DNA from: Flavobacteriales bacterium
GTDB taxonomy: Bacteria; Bacteroidota; Bacteroidia; Flavobacteriales_D; Crocinitomicaceae
DNA: 64,000 nt
Assembly: GCA_947454525.1 (NCBI GenBank)
Contig: CANGJM010000012.1
Span: forward strand, 1 to 64,000
Reading direction: 5' to 3'
Part shown: one piece after another, positions 32,402-41,783 of the stretch
How the letters are laid out: every line of letters begins with the position of its first letter
Position numbering within the stretch: position 1 is the first letter of the stretch
Notes under the pieces: generated by a model
Told to the model about the DNA's origin: nothing
The model's database searches: none
What the model saw: only the letters and a program-made list of their open reading frames with translations
Position numbers and translations under genes: made by a program

Positions 32402-34996
32402 TTACAATTTGCCAGCTAGAGTGAAGGGGATTTTTTTTGCTAAAATAACACCTCCATCAACGGAGAAAACTTCTAGAAATAATACGTAAATTCCAATAGG
32501 TGATTTTGCTTGATCTGCATTCACACCATCCCAGGTGAAAAAACCAGATGTCCCCATTAATTCATTGGAAAATAATGTTTTAACCTCTCTACCGAAATCA
32601 TCAAAGATTCTCGCTTTAGCTAATAATCCACTTTCTGAAAAAGCATAATTGACTACAAGAATATCCTCAAATCCATCTTGATCGGGAGAAAAAACATCTT
32701 TTTGTAAGCTGATAGATTCTGTCGTTCCAACAAATTGATACTGGGAGTTTACTCGTCCGGGTGTTGCAAAACCAATAGACTCTGCAGCGGAATGCCAGTT
32801 TGATTTTTGGTTGGAAGAAGCATTCGGTGAAATACGCTCCAAACTTACGCCATCCGAATTGTCTAACAAGGAAAATTGCCAATCTTCCAAATAGGAAACA
32901 CGATCGATTTGTTCGCTATTGTAAAATAAATAAACCGTTCCTGAGTCGATGTTATAACTTGGCATATCCATTTGAATCAGTCGGCCAGAAATACTTGCGG
33001 GATAATTCTCGAGAAGAAAACTGGTATCTTCACTAATGGCAACATAGGAATTCGGTTCCAAAATAAAGTGATTCGAAATGGTCTTTAAATTGGAAATGGT
33101 ATCGTTGTAATAATTCGCGATTTGCCAGTCTTTCAAGTCAATCACTTTCGTTGAGCGGTTGTATAATTCAATAAAATCTTGTCCGCCATTCAGTGGATTC
33201 GCTAATATCTCGTTAATCACGATATCGCCTGCTTGTGCTTGCTCTGGCAAGGTGAATTGACCTATGAATGTCGTATCATTTTGCCAACAATCACTCACAG
33301 GTCCAAGTTGAATTTGATATGTCGTGGAAGGAAGGAAATTCTCGTTAAATTGAATGATGAACTGCGGTGGTCCGTTTGGATTATCGTTCACCACTTGAAT
33401 AAACGTTGCTTGCACACTTAAATTAGGACTCGCAGTGATTTGAGTGTTTGCAAGGCTGCTCGAATCCATTCCTTCGGAAAAGGATACTTCCAAGAAGTTC
33501 GGACTTAAAGCAATCAATGAGAGTAAATTTGGATTTTGGACATCCGGCGCGGCACTAAAAATGGAATTAATCGTTCCCGGTGTTCCTCCTGATGGATCAT
33601 TCGATGCAGACCAATTATCGTAGTTTGAGCATGGATCGCCTAAATTTATTCGTTCCAAACTATAGCCGCCCAATTGTTTGATAGGGTCTTGGTACCATTC
33701 GTCTGTGTAGGTCAGTCGATCAATCAGCAAACCTGTGTTATCATTTAGCATGAGTTGGTCTCCAGCGTTGTTTAAACTAGGAAAACTCGTGACTCCCGCC
33801 ACGTTCGTAAAGAGTCCAAGGTTTGCATTAGCCGTTAAAACAATGTAGGAACCGGGCAATAACCAAAAATCACCGATCGTTCCATTGGAAGAACCATCTG
33901 TTATTTTCCAGTCTTGTAAATGAAAAACCTTCCCGGTTTTATTGAAAATCTCTACAAATTCCACTTCGGGTAGCCCAATTACAGGTGTTGGATCCGCAAA
34001 GAACTCTGTGATGATCACATCTCCTTTGACAGCAGTATCCGCAACTAAATAATCAAAATTCACCGATTGATTTCCCGTGACATTTCCAGCCAAATCGGAT
34101 AGATTGGCGGACATCAGCGTATAGGTATTTCCATTGGTCAATGGAAACATGGTCGTCAAATGCACCAATGCAGGATTTACATTGTCCTGTTGAACAGAAA
34201 CAAAAGAGTTGAAAGGTAGAATGGCAAAGTTAGCCACATCATTAGCAGAAGTGGAACTGAGGGCTTCATTAAACAGGGCATCCACTTGGTTGGAAGTAAT
34301 AACCGAAGCCTGGAGAAGAATAGGAGCTTGAACGTCTAAAATAGGATTTCCAATGTAGACATCATCCATGTAGAATTTATTCGCATTACTTGACGTATAC
34401 GTGCACAAATAACCAAAAAAGGATCCAGGTAGAATGTTTGAATCAAAGGCACTTCCTTGAAGAATGTAATTGCTTCCACCGTTCAGATCTGCTGATAATT
34501 CCCAGGTTCCACTTGCGTTTAAAACAACTTTAACCCCAACCGTAAAACTGTTCGAAATTTGTCCGTCCACACCGGAACAAAGTTGCGTAGGAATTCCATT
34601 TTCTAATTTGAAAAGGCGAATCGCGTCAACCGCATTGGCTTCTCCAAACAAAACGTAGTAGCCATTTTGAACAGCTGTCAAATCACTGTTATCTGCACTT
34701 AAAAAGACTTTTCCATAATTACTCGAGGATGGAGAAAAACTTTGTTTCATCCAAAAGTGCCATTCGTGATTTTGCAAAGTGTTGATTCCATGAGCTAAAC
34801 TCAGATATGAACTTCCTGCAATCGTATTGTTTAACTGCAACTGTTGACTGGCATTAACCACGAACTCCGCTGTGTTTCCGCTCCACGATGGATTAGCGCT
34901 GAAATCTCCGTCTGAGAAATCATCTACGACTTGGGAATAGACATTCACCGAAGTCAACCATAAAAAAAACAATATTATTTGGGGAATCCACTTCAT
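32402..34996 (-). CDS. Large surface protein with two lamin-tail domains and FlgD-like C-terminus
   Basis: Start at 34996 gives MKWIPQIILFFLWLTSVNVYS, a signal peptide; 864 residues. Order: a concanavalin-like N-terminal part (AEFVVNASQQLQLNN, KFYMDDVYIG), a Big/SbsA-like domain (NQVDALFNEALSSTSANDV), lamin-tail domain 1 (GDVIITEFFADPTPVIGLPE to VEFVEIFNKTGK), a second Big-like domain, lamin-tail domain 2 (GDIVINEILANPLNGG), then a FlgD-Ig-like end (KARIFDDFGREVKTLFSN, GTSGFFTWDG). Proteins of this build are secreted and surface-attached in Bacteroidota, often via type IX secretion. Cargo function is unknown. TATATTTG at 35010-35003 is a -7 candidate 7 bp before the start. Confidence 0.8.
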   Translation of the reverse strand: MKWIPQIILFFLWLTSVNVYSQVVDDFSDGDFSANPSWSGNTAEFVVNASQQLQLNNTIAGSSYLSLAHGINTLQNHEWHFWMKQSFSPSSSNYGKVFLSADNSDLTAVQNGYYVLFGEANAVDAIRLFKLENGIPTQLCSGVDGQISNSFTVGVKVVLNASGTWELSADLNGGSNYILQGSAFDSNILPGSFFGYLCTYTSSNANKFYMDDVYIGNPILDVQAPILLQASVITSNQVDALFNEALSSTSANDVANFAILPFNSFVSVQQDNVNPALVHLTTMFPLTNGNTYTLMSANLSDLAGNVTGNQSVNFDYLVADTAVKGDVIITEFFADPTPVIGLPEVEFVEIFNKTGKVFHLQDWKITDGSSNGTIGDFWLLPGSYIVLTANANLGLFTNVAGVTSFPSLNNAGDQLMLNDNTGLLIDRLTYTDEWYQDPIKQLGGYSLERINLGDPCSNYDNWSASNDPSGGTPGTINSIFSAAPDVQNPNLLSLIALSPNFLEVSFSEGMDSSSLANTQITASPNLSVQATFIQVVNDNPNGPPQFIIQFNENFLPSTTYQIQLGPVSDCWQNDTTFIGQFTLPEQAQAGDIVINEILANPLNGGQDFIELYNRSTKVIDLKDWQIANYYNDTISNLKTISNHFILEPNSYVAISEDTSFLLENYPASISGRLIQMDMPSYNIDSGTVYLFYNSEQIDRVSYLEDWQFSLLDNSDGVSLERISPNASSNQKSNWHSAAESIGFATPGRVNSQYQFVGTTESISLQKDVFSPDQDGFEDILVVNYAFSESGLLAKARIFDDFGREVKTLFSNELMGTSGFFTWDGVNADQAKSPIGIYVLFLEVFSVDGGVILAKKIPFTLAGKL

Positions 34997-35043
34997 AGCT
35001 ATCAAATATATTAATTTTACAAAATCAAATAGTTTAATAACGA

Positions 35044-36027
35044 ATGAAAGTAGCAGTTATTGGAGCAACAGGTATGGTTGGACATGTCATGTTGCAAGTT
35101 TTAAAGGAACAAAATTTCCCGATTACCACCTTAATCCCCGTTGCATCTGAGAAGTCAGTGGGAAAAAAAATGGAATTTGGTGGACTAGAATTTGAGGTAG
35201 TTGGACTACAAACGGCTGTGGATATGCATCCGGATATTGCTATTTTTTCCGCAGGAGGGGAGACATCCTTGATTTGGGCACCTAAATTTGCTGAAGTTGG
35301 AACGGTTGTTATTGATAATTCTTCCGCTTGGAGAATGGATCCAAGTAAAAAGCTGATTGTCCCTGAAATCAATGGACACACCTTGACAAAAGAAGACAAA
35401 ATCATCGCGAATCCAAATTGCAGCACGATTCAATTAGTGATGGTACTCGCTCCGTTGCACAAACGATATGGAATCAAACGTGTCATTGTTTCAACCTACC
35501 AGTCGATTACCGGAACAGGTGTTAAAGCGGTAGAACAAATGGAAAATGAGCGTGCAGGACAATCTGGAGAAATGGCCTACAAATATCCAATTGATAAAAA
35601 TTGCATTCCACAATGTGATGTGTTCGAAGACAATGGATACACCAAAGAGGAAATGAAATTGACGAATGAGACCAAGAAAATTTTGGATCCATCCATTCTC
35701 GTTACGGCTACCGCTGTGCGTGTTCCAGTTGTTGGTGGACATTCGGAGGCGGTGAATATCGAGTTTGAAAAAGACTTCAATTTGGATGAGGTTCGTAAAA
35801 TTCTACACGAAACTTCTGGGATCACCTTACAAGACAATCAGGACACTTATACATACCCAATGCCGAAATACGCACAAGGAAAAGACGATGTCTTTGTTGG
35901 ACGCATACGTCGGGATGAAAGTCAAGTAAATTCCTTGAATTTATGGATCGTAGCTGACAACTTGAGAAAAGGCGCTGCGACAAATGCTGTTCAAATTGCG
36001 AAAATCGTAGAGGGATTACTTCAATAA
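35044..36027 (+). CDS. asd: Aspartate-semialdehyde dehydrogenase
   Basis: A 327-residue enzyme reducing aspartyl phosphate to aspartate semialdehyde for lysine, methionine, threonine and diaminopimelate. GATGMVGHVMLQVL at 7-20 is the NADP loop; NPNCSTIQLVMVLAPL has the nucleophile Cys 126; YQSITGTGVKAVEQME and RVPVVGGHSEAVNIEFE follow. Divergent from the lamin-tail gene with 47 bp between the starts. It stands as a single gene before the ALDH cluster. Confidence 0.95.
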   Translation: MKVAVIGATGMVGHVMLQVLKEQNFPITTLIPVASEKSVGKKMEFGGLEFEVVGLQTAVDMHPDIAIFSAGGETSLIWAPKFAEVGTVVIDNSSAWRMDPSKKLIVPEINGHTLTKEDKIIANPNCSTIQLVMVLAPLHKRYGIKRVIVSTYQSITGTGVKAVEQMENERAGQSGEMAYKYPIDKNCIPQCDVFEDNGYTKEEMKLTNETKKILDPSILVTATAVRVPVVGGHSEAVNIEFEKDFNLDEVRKILHETSGITLQDNQDTYTYPMPKYAQGKDDVFVGRIRRDESQVNSLNLWIVADNLRKGAATNAVQIAKIVEGLLQ

Positions 36028-36161
36028 TTTTCACGTTAGGAATCAAACATCCATTTACAACATCCAAATTCACATTGATTCAAACGTGCTATAGGATGAA
36101 TTAAAAGTGCTAAAAATCATAGAAATTGATTTGTTCATTTGTAGAACTAAAACAATTAACT

Positions 36162-37667
36162 ATGAGCAATTTAGCAAACAGACCGACTTTCAAGTCACAC
36201 TACGACAATTTTATTGGAGGGAAATTTGTTCCACCAGTAAAAGGTAATTATTTTGAAAACATTTCTCCTATCGACGGGAAATTAATTGCAAATGCAGCAC
36301 GTTCAACCGCGGAAGACATTGAGTTAGCATTGGATGCAGCTCATGAAGCGTTTAAAACATGGTCAAAAACTTCTGCAACGACAAGAAGCAATATTCTGTT
36401 GAAAATCGCAGACGTTATGGAAGCGAATTTGGAATATCTGGCGACGGTTGAAACCATTGACAACGGAAAAGCAATTCGTGAAACACGTGCAGCGGATTTA
36501 CCACTTTGTATCGACCATTTCCGTTATTTTGCTGGTGTTATTCGTTCAGAGGAAGGAACAATTTCAGAACACGATGAACATACAGTAAGCATCAACTTAC
36601 ATGAGCCTCTTGGTGTGGTTGGACAAATCATTCCTTGGAACTTTCCATTATTGATGGCTACTTGGAAAATTGCTCCAGCTTTAGCGGCAGGAAACTGTGT
36701 TATTGTTAAGCCAGCTGAGCAAACACCAACATCCATCATGGTGTGGATGGAGTTAATCCAAGATTTATTACCTGCAGGTGTTTTAAACGTCGTTTCAGGT
36801 TTTGGTCCAGAAGCAGGTAAACCATTGGCAACATCTCCACGTGTTCAAAAAGTAGCATTTACAGGAGAAACTACTACGGGGCGCTTAATTATGCAATATG
36901 CTTCTGAGAATTTAATTCCAGTAACGATGGAACTAGGAGGGAAGTCACCGAACATTTTCTTCCCATCTGTGTGTGATCACGACGATGAATTCTTTGATAA
37001 AGCAGTGGAAGGAGCGGTACTATTCGCCTTGAATCAAGGTGAAGTATGTACGTGTCCATCTCGTATTTTGGTTCACGAATCGATTTATGATAAATTCATG
37101 GAGCGTGTGATTGCTCGTACCAATGCGATTGTGTGTGGAAATCCACTTGATGGAAACACGATGATGGGTGCACAAGCATCGAATGATCAATACGAGAAAA
37201 TTCAGTCCTATTTGAAAATAGGAAAAGAAGAAGGTGCGGAAGTACTTGCTGGTGGCGATGCAAATCACTTGGACGGAGATTTAGCGAATGGATTCTACAT
37301 CAAACCTACGATCTTCAAAGGACACAATAAAATGCGTGTATTCCAGGAAGAAATCTTTGGACCAGTTGTTTGTGTAACAACATTCAAAACAACAGAGGAA
37401 GCCTTAGAAATCGCGAACGATACATTGTACGGTTTAGGTGCAGGTGTTTGGACGCGTGACGCACATGAGTTGTATACAGTTCCACGCGCGATTCAAGCAG
37501 GACGTGTTTGGGTGAATTGTTACCATGCTTATCCGGCTCATGCGCCGTTTGGTGGATACAAAAAATCTGGATTTGGACGTGAAACTCATAAAATGATGTT
37601 GGCGCATTACCGTCAAACAAAGAACATGTTGATCTCCTACAACAAAAATAAACTTGGATTCTTTTAA
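36162..37667 (+). CDS. Aldehyde dehydrogenase (AldB/ExaC-like)
   Basis: The ATG at 36162 gives [20 protein letters not shown], the usual start of this class; the ATG at 36126 would add 12 residues without similarity. The 501-residue enzyme has [35 protein letters not shown] and [11 protein letters not shown] with nucleophile Cys 296. The FAG/CXC pattern and the C-terminal [17 protein letters not shown] are typical of acetaldehyde-type AldB/ExaC dehydrogenases. The next genes are DUF779 and AraC, the common companions of this class. A strong terminator separates it from DUF779. A near-match to the -7 box, TTCATTTG, lies at 36134-36141. Confidence 0.92.
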   Translation: MSNLANRPTFKSHYDNFIGGKFVPPVKGNYFENISPIDGKLIANAARSTAEDIELALDAAHEAFKTWSKTSATTRSNILLKIADVMEANLEYLATVETIDNGKAIRETRAADLPLCIDHFRYFAGVIRSEEGTISEHDEHTVSINLHEPLGVVGQIIPWNFPLLMATWKIAPALAAGNCVIVKPAEQTPTSIMVWMELIQDLLPAGVLNVVSGFGPEAGKPLATSPRVQKVAFTGETTTGRLIMQYASENLIPVTMELGGKSPNIFFPSVCDHDDEFFDKAVEGAVLFALNQGEVCTCPSRILVHESIYDKFMERVIARTNAIVCGNPLDGNTMMGAQASNDQYEKIQSYLKIGKEEGAEVLAGGDANHLDGDLANGFYIKPTIFKGHNKMRVFQEEIFGPVVCVTTFKTTEEALEIANDTLYGLGAGVWTRDAHELYTVPRAIQAGRVWVNCYHAYPAHAPFGGYKKSGFGRETHKMMLAHYRQTKNMLISYNKNKLGFF

Positions 37668-37684
37668 TTGATATTATTTCATTG

Positions 37685-37712
37685 AAAACCCGGGTTTTGC
37701 CCGGGTTTTTTT
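37685..37712 (+). terminator. Intrinsic terminator after the aldehyde dehydrogenase
   Basis: AAAACCCGGG, loop TTTTG, CCCGGGTTTT form a 10-bp stem with a run of T beyond. It lies between two co-directional genes, so DUF779 may depend on read-through or its own promoter. Confidence 0.88.
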
Positions 37713-37724
37713 ATCTATCTAGAT

Positions 37725-38105
37725 ATGCCATTTCCAAGAATTATTGCAGGCGAAAAAGCGAAAGAATTAATTCAAACGCTAAAAAAAGATCATGGAGACT
37801 TGATGTTCCATCAATCGGGAGGATGCTGTGACGGGTCACAACCCATGTGTTTTCAAAAAGGCGAATTTTACTTAGGTTCGTCGGATGTTTGTCTTGGGAT
37901 TATTGAAGATTGTCAATTTTGGATGAGCAAGGATCAATTTGAATACTTGAAACATACACATCTAACCATAGATGTTGTTTCAGGACGAGGATCGAGTTTT
38001 TCACTTGAAATTCCTTATGGATTTCGATTTGTTATTCAATCACGCCTATTTACGGAAGAGGAATTAATAGATCTAGAACCTTTGCGAACCAAAGAGGATT
38101 TTTAA
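37725..38105 (+). CDS. DUF779 protein, companion of aldehyde dehydrogenase
   Basis: A 126-residue cytosolic protein with the DUF779 marks FHQSGGCCDGSQPMC (about 28-42) and LGIIEDCQFWMSKDQFEYLK. The Cys cluster suggests metal binding or redox sensitivity. The family is found next to AldB-type dehydrogenases in many phyla, but its role is unknown. The 3' end overlaps the convergent AraC gene by 4 bp, and the start is 12 bp past the terminator hairpin. Confidence 0.88.
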   Translation: MPFPRIIAGEKAKELIQTLKKDHGDLMFHQSGGCCDGSQPMCFQKGEFYLGSSDVCLGIIEDCQFWMSKDQFEYLKHTHLTIDVVSGRGSSFSLEIPYGFRFVIQSRLFTEEELIDLEPLRTKEDF

Positions 38106-39019
38106 TGTCCAGCCATTTTTTGGTATTGTCTAGGTGACAATCCCTCCATTTTTTTAAAGACACGTGTAAAGTAATTCGCATCATCAAATCCGGAGGCAAA
38201 AGCAATTTCTGTGATGAGTAAATTTGGGTTTTTAAGGAGGTGTTTTGCGTGTCGAATGCGCTCTCGAAGGAGTAATTCAACCGGACTCATTCCTGTTTCT
38301 CGTTTGATGTAACGATAAAGTGTTGCATTGCTCATGCAGGCTTTATTCGTTAATTCTTTCATGCTTATTTTCTGGGTCAGATTTCCTCGTATATAGTCAA
38401 TCAAATGTCCGATGGGAGAATCAAGTTGTTTTACCGATGAAAGAGAACTGCGTGTTTGCAATTGGATGAGGTGAATCAATAATTCTTGTAGCGTTAAATC
38501 CGCTAGAACATCTTTTGTGATTTGAGCACTCATGCAAATGCTCATGAGTTTGTTTAATGTTCCGGCAATTTCTTCGTTGTTGGACAATAAATAATGCTCG
38601 AAATTCAAGGACCATTCTTCCTTGTTTTCCTTTGGATAGTTATTATTCAAGAAATCAATGATTCGTTGAATTTTTGTTCGATCTATTTCTAAGGCCAAAC
38701 ATTGGGTTGGATTGTCCGCACATGCTTCAGGAAAATCAATTTTCATCTCCACGTTGGAAGGTAAAATCACCGTTTCACCAGGTAGATACTCAAATTCAGG
38801 GTCTTCATACAGATGCATGACTTTTTTACCACGTAACATACTCGTCAGGACGACATCATTGAATTTCAATGCTACCTTATCTGTCGATTCATAGGTTTCG
38901 AACAAATTCAACTCGCAATCCTTTAAATTAAAGATCGTACGATTTTCCACCAAAGTCTTCAAGGAAGATTCGTGTGTCAAATGCGGTTGATTTAATAATT
39001 TACCTTTCGTCGAGAGCAT
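38102..39019 (-). CDS. AraC-family transcriptional regulator of the ALDH cluster
   Basis: A 305-residue regulator. The C-terminal 100 residues contain two helix-turn-helix units: MKELTNKACMSNATLYRYIK and ITEIAFASGFDDANYFTRVF followed by KKMEGLSPRQYQ, the AraC signature. The N-terminal part (LFETYESTDKVALKFND, LPGETVILPSNVEM) looks like the AraC_N sensor that in relatives regulates alcohol and aldehyde dehydrogenases. Its position convergent to DUF779 and beside the aldehyde dehydrogenase suggests it controls them. Confidence 0.88.
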   Translation of the reverse strand: MLSTKGKLLNQPHLTHESSLKTLVENRTIFNLKDCELNLFETYESTDKVALKFNDVVLTSMLRGKKVMHLYEDPEFEYLPGETVILPSNVEMKIDFPEACADNPTQCLALEIDRTKIQRIIDFLNNNYPKENKEEWSLNFEHYLLSNNEEIAGTLNKLMSICMSAQITKDVLADLTLQELLIHLIQLQTRSSLSSVKQLDSPIGHLIDYIRGNLTQKISMKELTNKACMSNATLYRYIKRETGMSPVELLLRERIRHAKHLLKNPNLLITEIAFASGFDDANYFTRVFKKMEGLSPRQYQKMAGH

Positions 39020-39139
39020 TTACCATTTTTCTGTTACCAATTTACAAAAAAAAGATCATCATTCAAAAAAATCAATGAGCTCCTGTAAACCGGTTAATTG
39101 AATTTTTTTATTCTCTATCATCTTTTTAAAATGATTATG

Positions 39140-39147
39140 TACATTTG
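39140..39147 (+). promoter_or_regulatory. -7 box upstream of the TPP riboswitch
   Basis: TACATTTG matches TAnnTTTG exactly and ends 4 bp before the first base of the riboswitch P1 stem, which places transcription start at the aptamer's 5' edge. I see no -33 TTG at 17-23 bp. Confidence 0.5.
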
Positions 39148-39151
39148 TCCC

Positions 39152-39226
39152 GTCTCTAAGGGGTGCCGAAAGGCTGAGATTACACCCATTGAACCTGTAG
39201 GATAATGCCTGCGCAGGGAAGATGAC
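39152..39226 (+). ncRNA. Thiamin pyrophosphate (THI-box) riboswitch
   Basis: The TPP aptamer core is clear: GGGTGCC 39161-39167, CTGAGA 39174-39179, ACCC 39184-39187, GAACCTG 39191-39197, GGATAATGCC 39200-39209 and GCAGGGAA 39213-39220. P1 can form between GTCTCT (39152-39157) and AGATGAC (39220-39226) with one bulge. It lies 62 bp upstream of a TonB-dependent receptor, so it probably shuts receptor synthesis when TPP is plentiful. No thiamin biosynthesis gene follows; the regulated unit is transport. Confidence 0.95.
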
Positions 39227-39229
39227 CGA

Positions 39230-39285
39230 GCTAATTGTTATTTATTCACCAAGAATTAGCCCCTTGTTCTTGTTTAATTTTTTAT
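39230..39285 (+). promoter_or_regulatory. Possible expression platform of the TPP riboswitch
   Basis: Two mutually exclusive hairpins can be drawn. GCTAATT (39230-39236) pairs with AATTAGC (39254-39260). Alternatively CAAGAA (39250-39255) pairs with TTCTTG (39267-39272), followed by the T-rich run 39273-39285, like an intrinsic terminator. Since 39254-39255 belong to both, forming one prevents the other. Stems are short and the energies were not calculated. Confidence 0.4.
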
Positions 39286-39288
39286 AAA

Positions 39289-41757
39289 ATGAAAACAAGA
39301 ATTATTACCAGTGTCCTTTTTTTAAGTATTTGTCAACTTGCGTTTTCTCAACAGCGCATACATGGTGTCATTGAAGATCGAACAGGAGCAGTTGTCCAAG
39401 CGGCTCAAGTTTCTGTATTGAACACCAATGTTCTAGTCAATTCAGATGTAAAGGGAAAGTTTGAATTCACGCAATTACCTGTTTCCGATTCTACCTATAC
39501 ACTAATGGTAGAGAAACCAGGATTTTTACCCCAATCGATAACTATTTCTGCAACGACTAGGGAAGAAGTGAAGATTCTTCTTTTCTCTAGTATGAAAACG
39601 TTGGAGGACGTACAAGTGAATACCACGCGTTTGTCTGATTTTAACACATCGTGGATTTTAGTTCGTCGAACCAATCCATTGGAACGTAAGAATTTCGGTC
39701 AAGATATCCCCATTCTTTTGGAGGCCACACCGTCATTGGTGACCACTTCGGATGCAGGAGCTGGAGTTGGCTATACAGGACTCCGTATACGTGGTGTGGA
39801 TGCGACGCGAATCAACGTGACAATCAATGGAATTCCAGTGAATGATCCAGAATCACATGCGGTTTATTGGGTCAACATGCCTGATTTAGCTTCGTCCATT
39901 GAAAACATACAAATTCAACGTGGCGTAGGTTCATCCACCAACGGAGCAGCTTCATTTGGAGCCTCCTTAAACATTAAAACCCAGGATATTTCTGAAAAAC
40001 CATTCGGTTCAATCGACCAATCTGTGGGTTCTTTTGGAACGTTTAAAACGACGATCAAAGCTGGAACAGGGATCATCAACAAACATTTTTCCTTGGAAAC
40101 CAGAATGTCTAGTATTCAATCCAACGGTTACCTCGATCGTGCCAGTTCTGATTTGAAATCGTATTTCATTTCCGGTGCGTATATTGGAAAAAAGTCTGTG
40201 TTAAAGGCGGTTGTTTTCAGTGGTAAAGAAATCACCTACCAAGCGTGGTACGGAACGCCGGAAAGCCGAGTGAAGGGCGATACAGCTGCCATGAATGCTT
40301 ATGCTGATCGCAATGGTTTAAGTTCGGAAGACCGTCAAAATCTGCTGAATGCAGGAAGAACATATAACTTTTACACCTATAAAAATGAAGTGGATAATTA
40401 TCAGCAAGATAACTATCAAATCCATTTCACGCATACCTTCAATGACAAATTGATTTTGAACCTAGCCGGTCACTATACCTACGGTCGTGGTTACTATGAA
40501 CAATACCGCAAAAGCGAAAATTTAGCTGATTATGGTTTGAATCCGGTTGTCATTGGATTAGATACGGTTCAACAAACAGATTTGATTCGTCGCTTATGGT
40601 TGGACAATGATTTTGTTGGAGCAGTTTATGGACTTACCTATAAACCAACAGCTCATTTGGATTTTGTTTTGGGCGGATCAGCAAACACATATTTTGGAAG
40701 ACATTTCGGTGAATTGGTATGGGCACAATATGCATCGAATAGTGAAATTTACCAACGCTACTACAGCAACGATTCCAGAAAATCAGAAGTTAGTTCCTAC
40801 CTAAAAGCTGTATACAAAAGGGACCGATTTGATATCTACACGGATTTACAATTTAGACACGTGGATTACACTTTTATTGGAAAAGAACTCGTGAATGGAA
40901 TTCCAGTCGACGTGACTCAAGCAGTTCAATTTAATTTTTTCAATCCAAAAGTTGGAGCAAGTTTTAAATTAAATACAAATCAAACCTTGTTCTTGAATGG
41001 TGGAATCAGTCACCGAGAGCCCGTTCGTGCAGATTTTGTAGAGAGCACAGCGCAAAATCGTCCAACATTTGAAACCTTGCAAGATGTGGAGTTTGGACAT
41101 CATATCAATACAAATAGATTCAGTTTAACGACGAATCTATACTATATGAATTACCAAAATCAATTGTTATTAACTGGAGAAATCAACGATGTGGGAGCAT
41201 ACATTCATACCAATGTGGCTAAAAGTTACCGAATGGGTGTGGAGCTATATGGATCTTATCGTTTTGATAAAAAACTGAAATTGACAGGTGGAATTACCCT
41301 CAGTCAAAATAAAATTGCGCAATTCAACGAATTCGTGGATACTTATTTAGATACACTTCCATATTATACGCAGCAAGTGATCACTCATACGAATACAGAC
41401 ATGTCCTTTTCGCCAAATATGATTGGGAACATTGGATTTGAATGGATGCCGATTGACAATTTCAACATCGCATGGATGACGAAATTAGTGGGCAGACAGT
41501 ACTTGGACAACACCGGAAATGTCAATCGCAGTATCGACCCTTATAATTTCTCGAATCTTCAACTAAACTATTCGATTTTTGATAAGCTTTGTAAGGAAAT
41601 TCAGTTTGGAGTCATGGTAAATAACGTATTCAATCAATCGTACGTGAATAACGGTTACACGTTTTCATATGCGTATGGTGGACAAACGACCACCGAGAAT
41701 TTTTACTACCCTCAAGCGGGAAGAAATTTCATGGCACGTGTGCTCTTAAAGTTTTAA
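39289..41757 (+). CDS. TonB-dependent outer-membrane receptor, probable thiamin transporter
   Basis: Start at 39289 gives the signal MKTRIITSVLFLSICQLAFS; the ATG at 39235 lies inside the riboswitch leader. The 822-residue protein has a carboxypeptidase-regulatory-like N-terminal domain (HGVIEDRTGAVVQAAQVSV), a plug (GYTGLRIRGVDATRINVTIN and GIPVNDPESHAVYW), and a 22-strand barrel ending FYYPQAGRNFMARVLLKF with the terminal Phe. Such receptors take up scarce nutrients with TonB-ExbBD energy. Control by a TPP riboswitch points to thiamin or a derivative as substrate; the sequence itself does not show specificity. The TonB-domain protein gene begins 26 bp later. Confidence 0.9.
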   Translation: MKTRIITSVLFLSICQLAFSQQRIHGVIEDRTGAVVQAAQVSVLNTNVLVNSDVKGKFEFTQLPVSDSTYTLMVEKPGFLPQSITISATTREEVKILLFSSMKTLEDVQVNTTRLSDFNTSWILVRRTNPLERKNFGQDIPILLEATPSLVTTSDAGAGVGYTGLRIRGVDATRINVTINGIPVNDPESHAVYWVNMPDLASSIENIQIQRGVGSSTNGAASFGASLNIKTQDISEKPFGSIDQSVGSFGTFKTTIKAGTGIINKHFSLETRMSSIQSNGYLDRASSDLKSYFISGAYIGKKSVLKAVVFSGKEITYQAWYGTPESRVKGDTAAMNAYADRNGLSSEDRQNLLNAGRTYNFYTYKNEVDNYQQDNYQIHFTHTFNDKLILNLAGHYTYGRGYYEQYRKSENLADYGLNPVVIGLDTVQQTDLIRRLWLDNDFVGAVYGLTYKPTAHLDFVLGGSANTYFGRHFGELVWAQYASNSEIYQRYYSNDSRKSEVSSYLKAVYKRDRFDIYTDLQFRHVDYTFIGKELVNGIPVDVTQAVQFNFFNPKVGASFKLNTNQTLFLNGGISHREPVRADFVESTAQNRPTFETLQDVEFGHHINTNRFSLTTNLYYMNYQNQLLLTGEINDVGAYIHTNVAKSYRMGVELYGSYRFDKKLKLTGGITLSQNKIAQFNEFVDTYLDTLPYYTQQVITHTNTDMSFSPNMIGNIGFEWMPIDNFNIAWMTKLVGRQYLDNTGNVNRSIDPYNFSNLQLNYSIFDKLCKEIQFGVMVNNVFNQSYVNNGYTFSYAYGGQTTTENFYYPQAGRNFMARVLLKF

Positions 41758-41783
41758 TTGTACTTTTGAGGAAACTTAGAACG

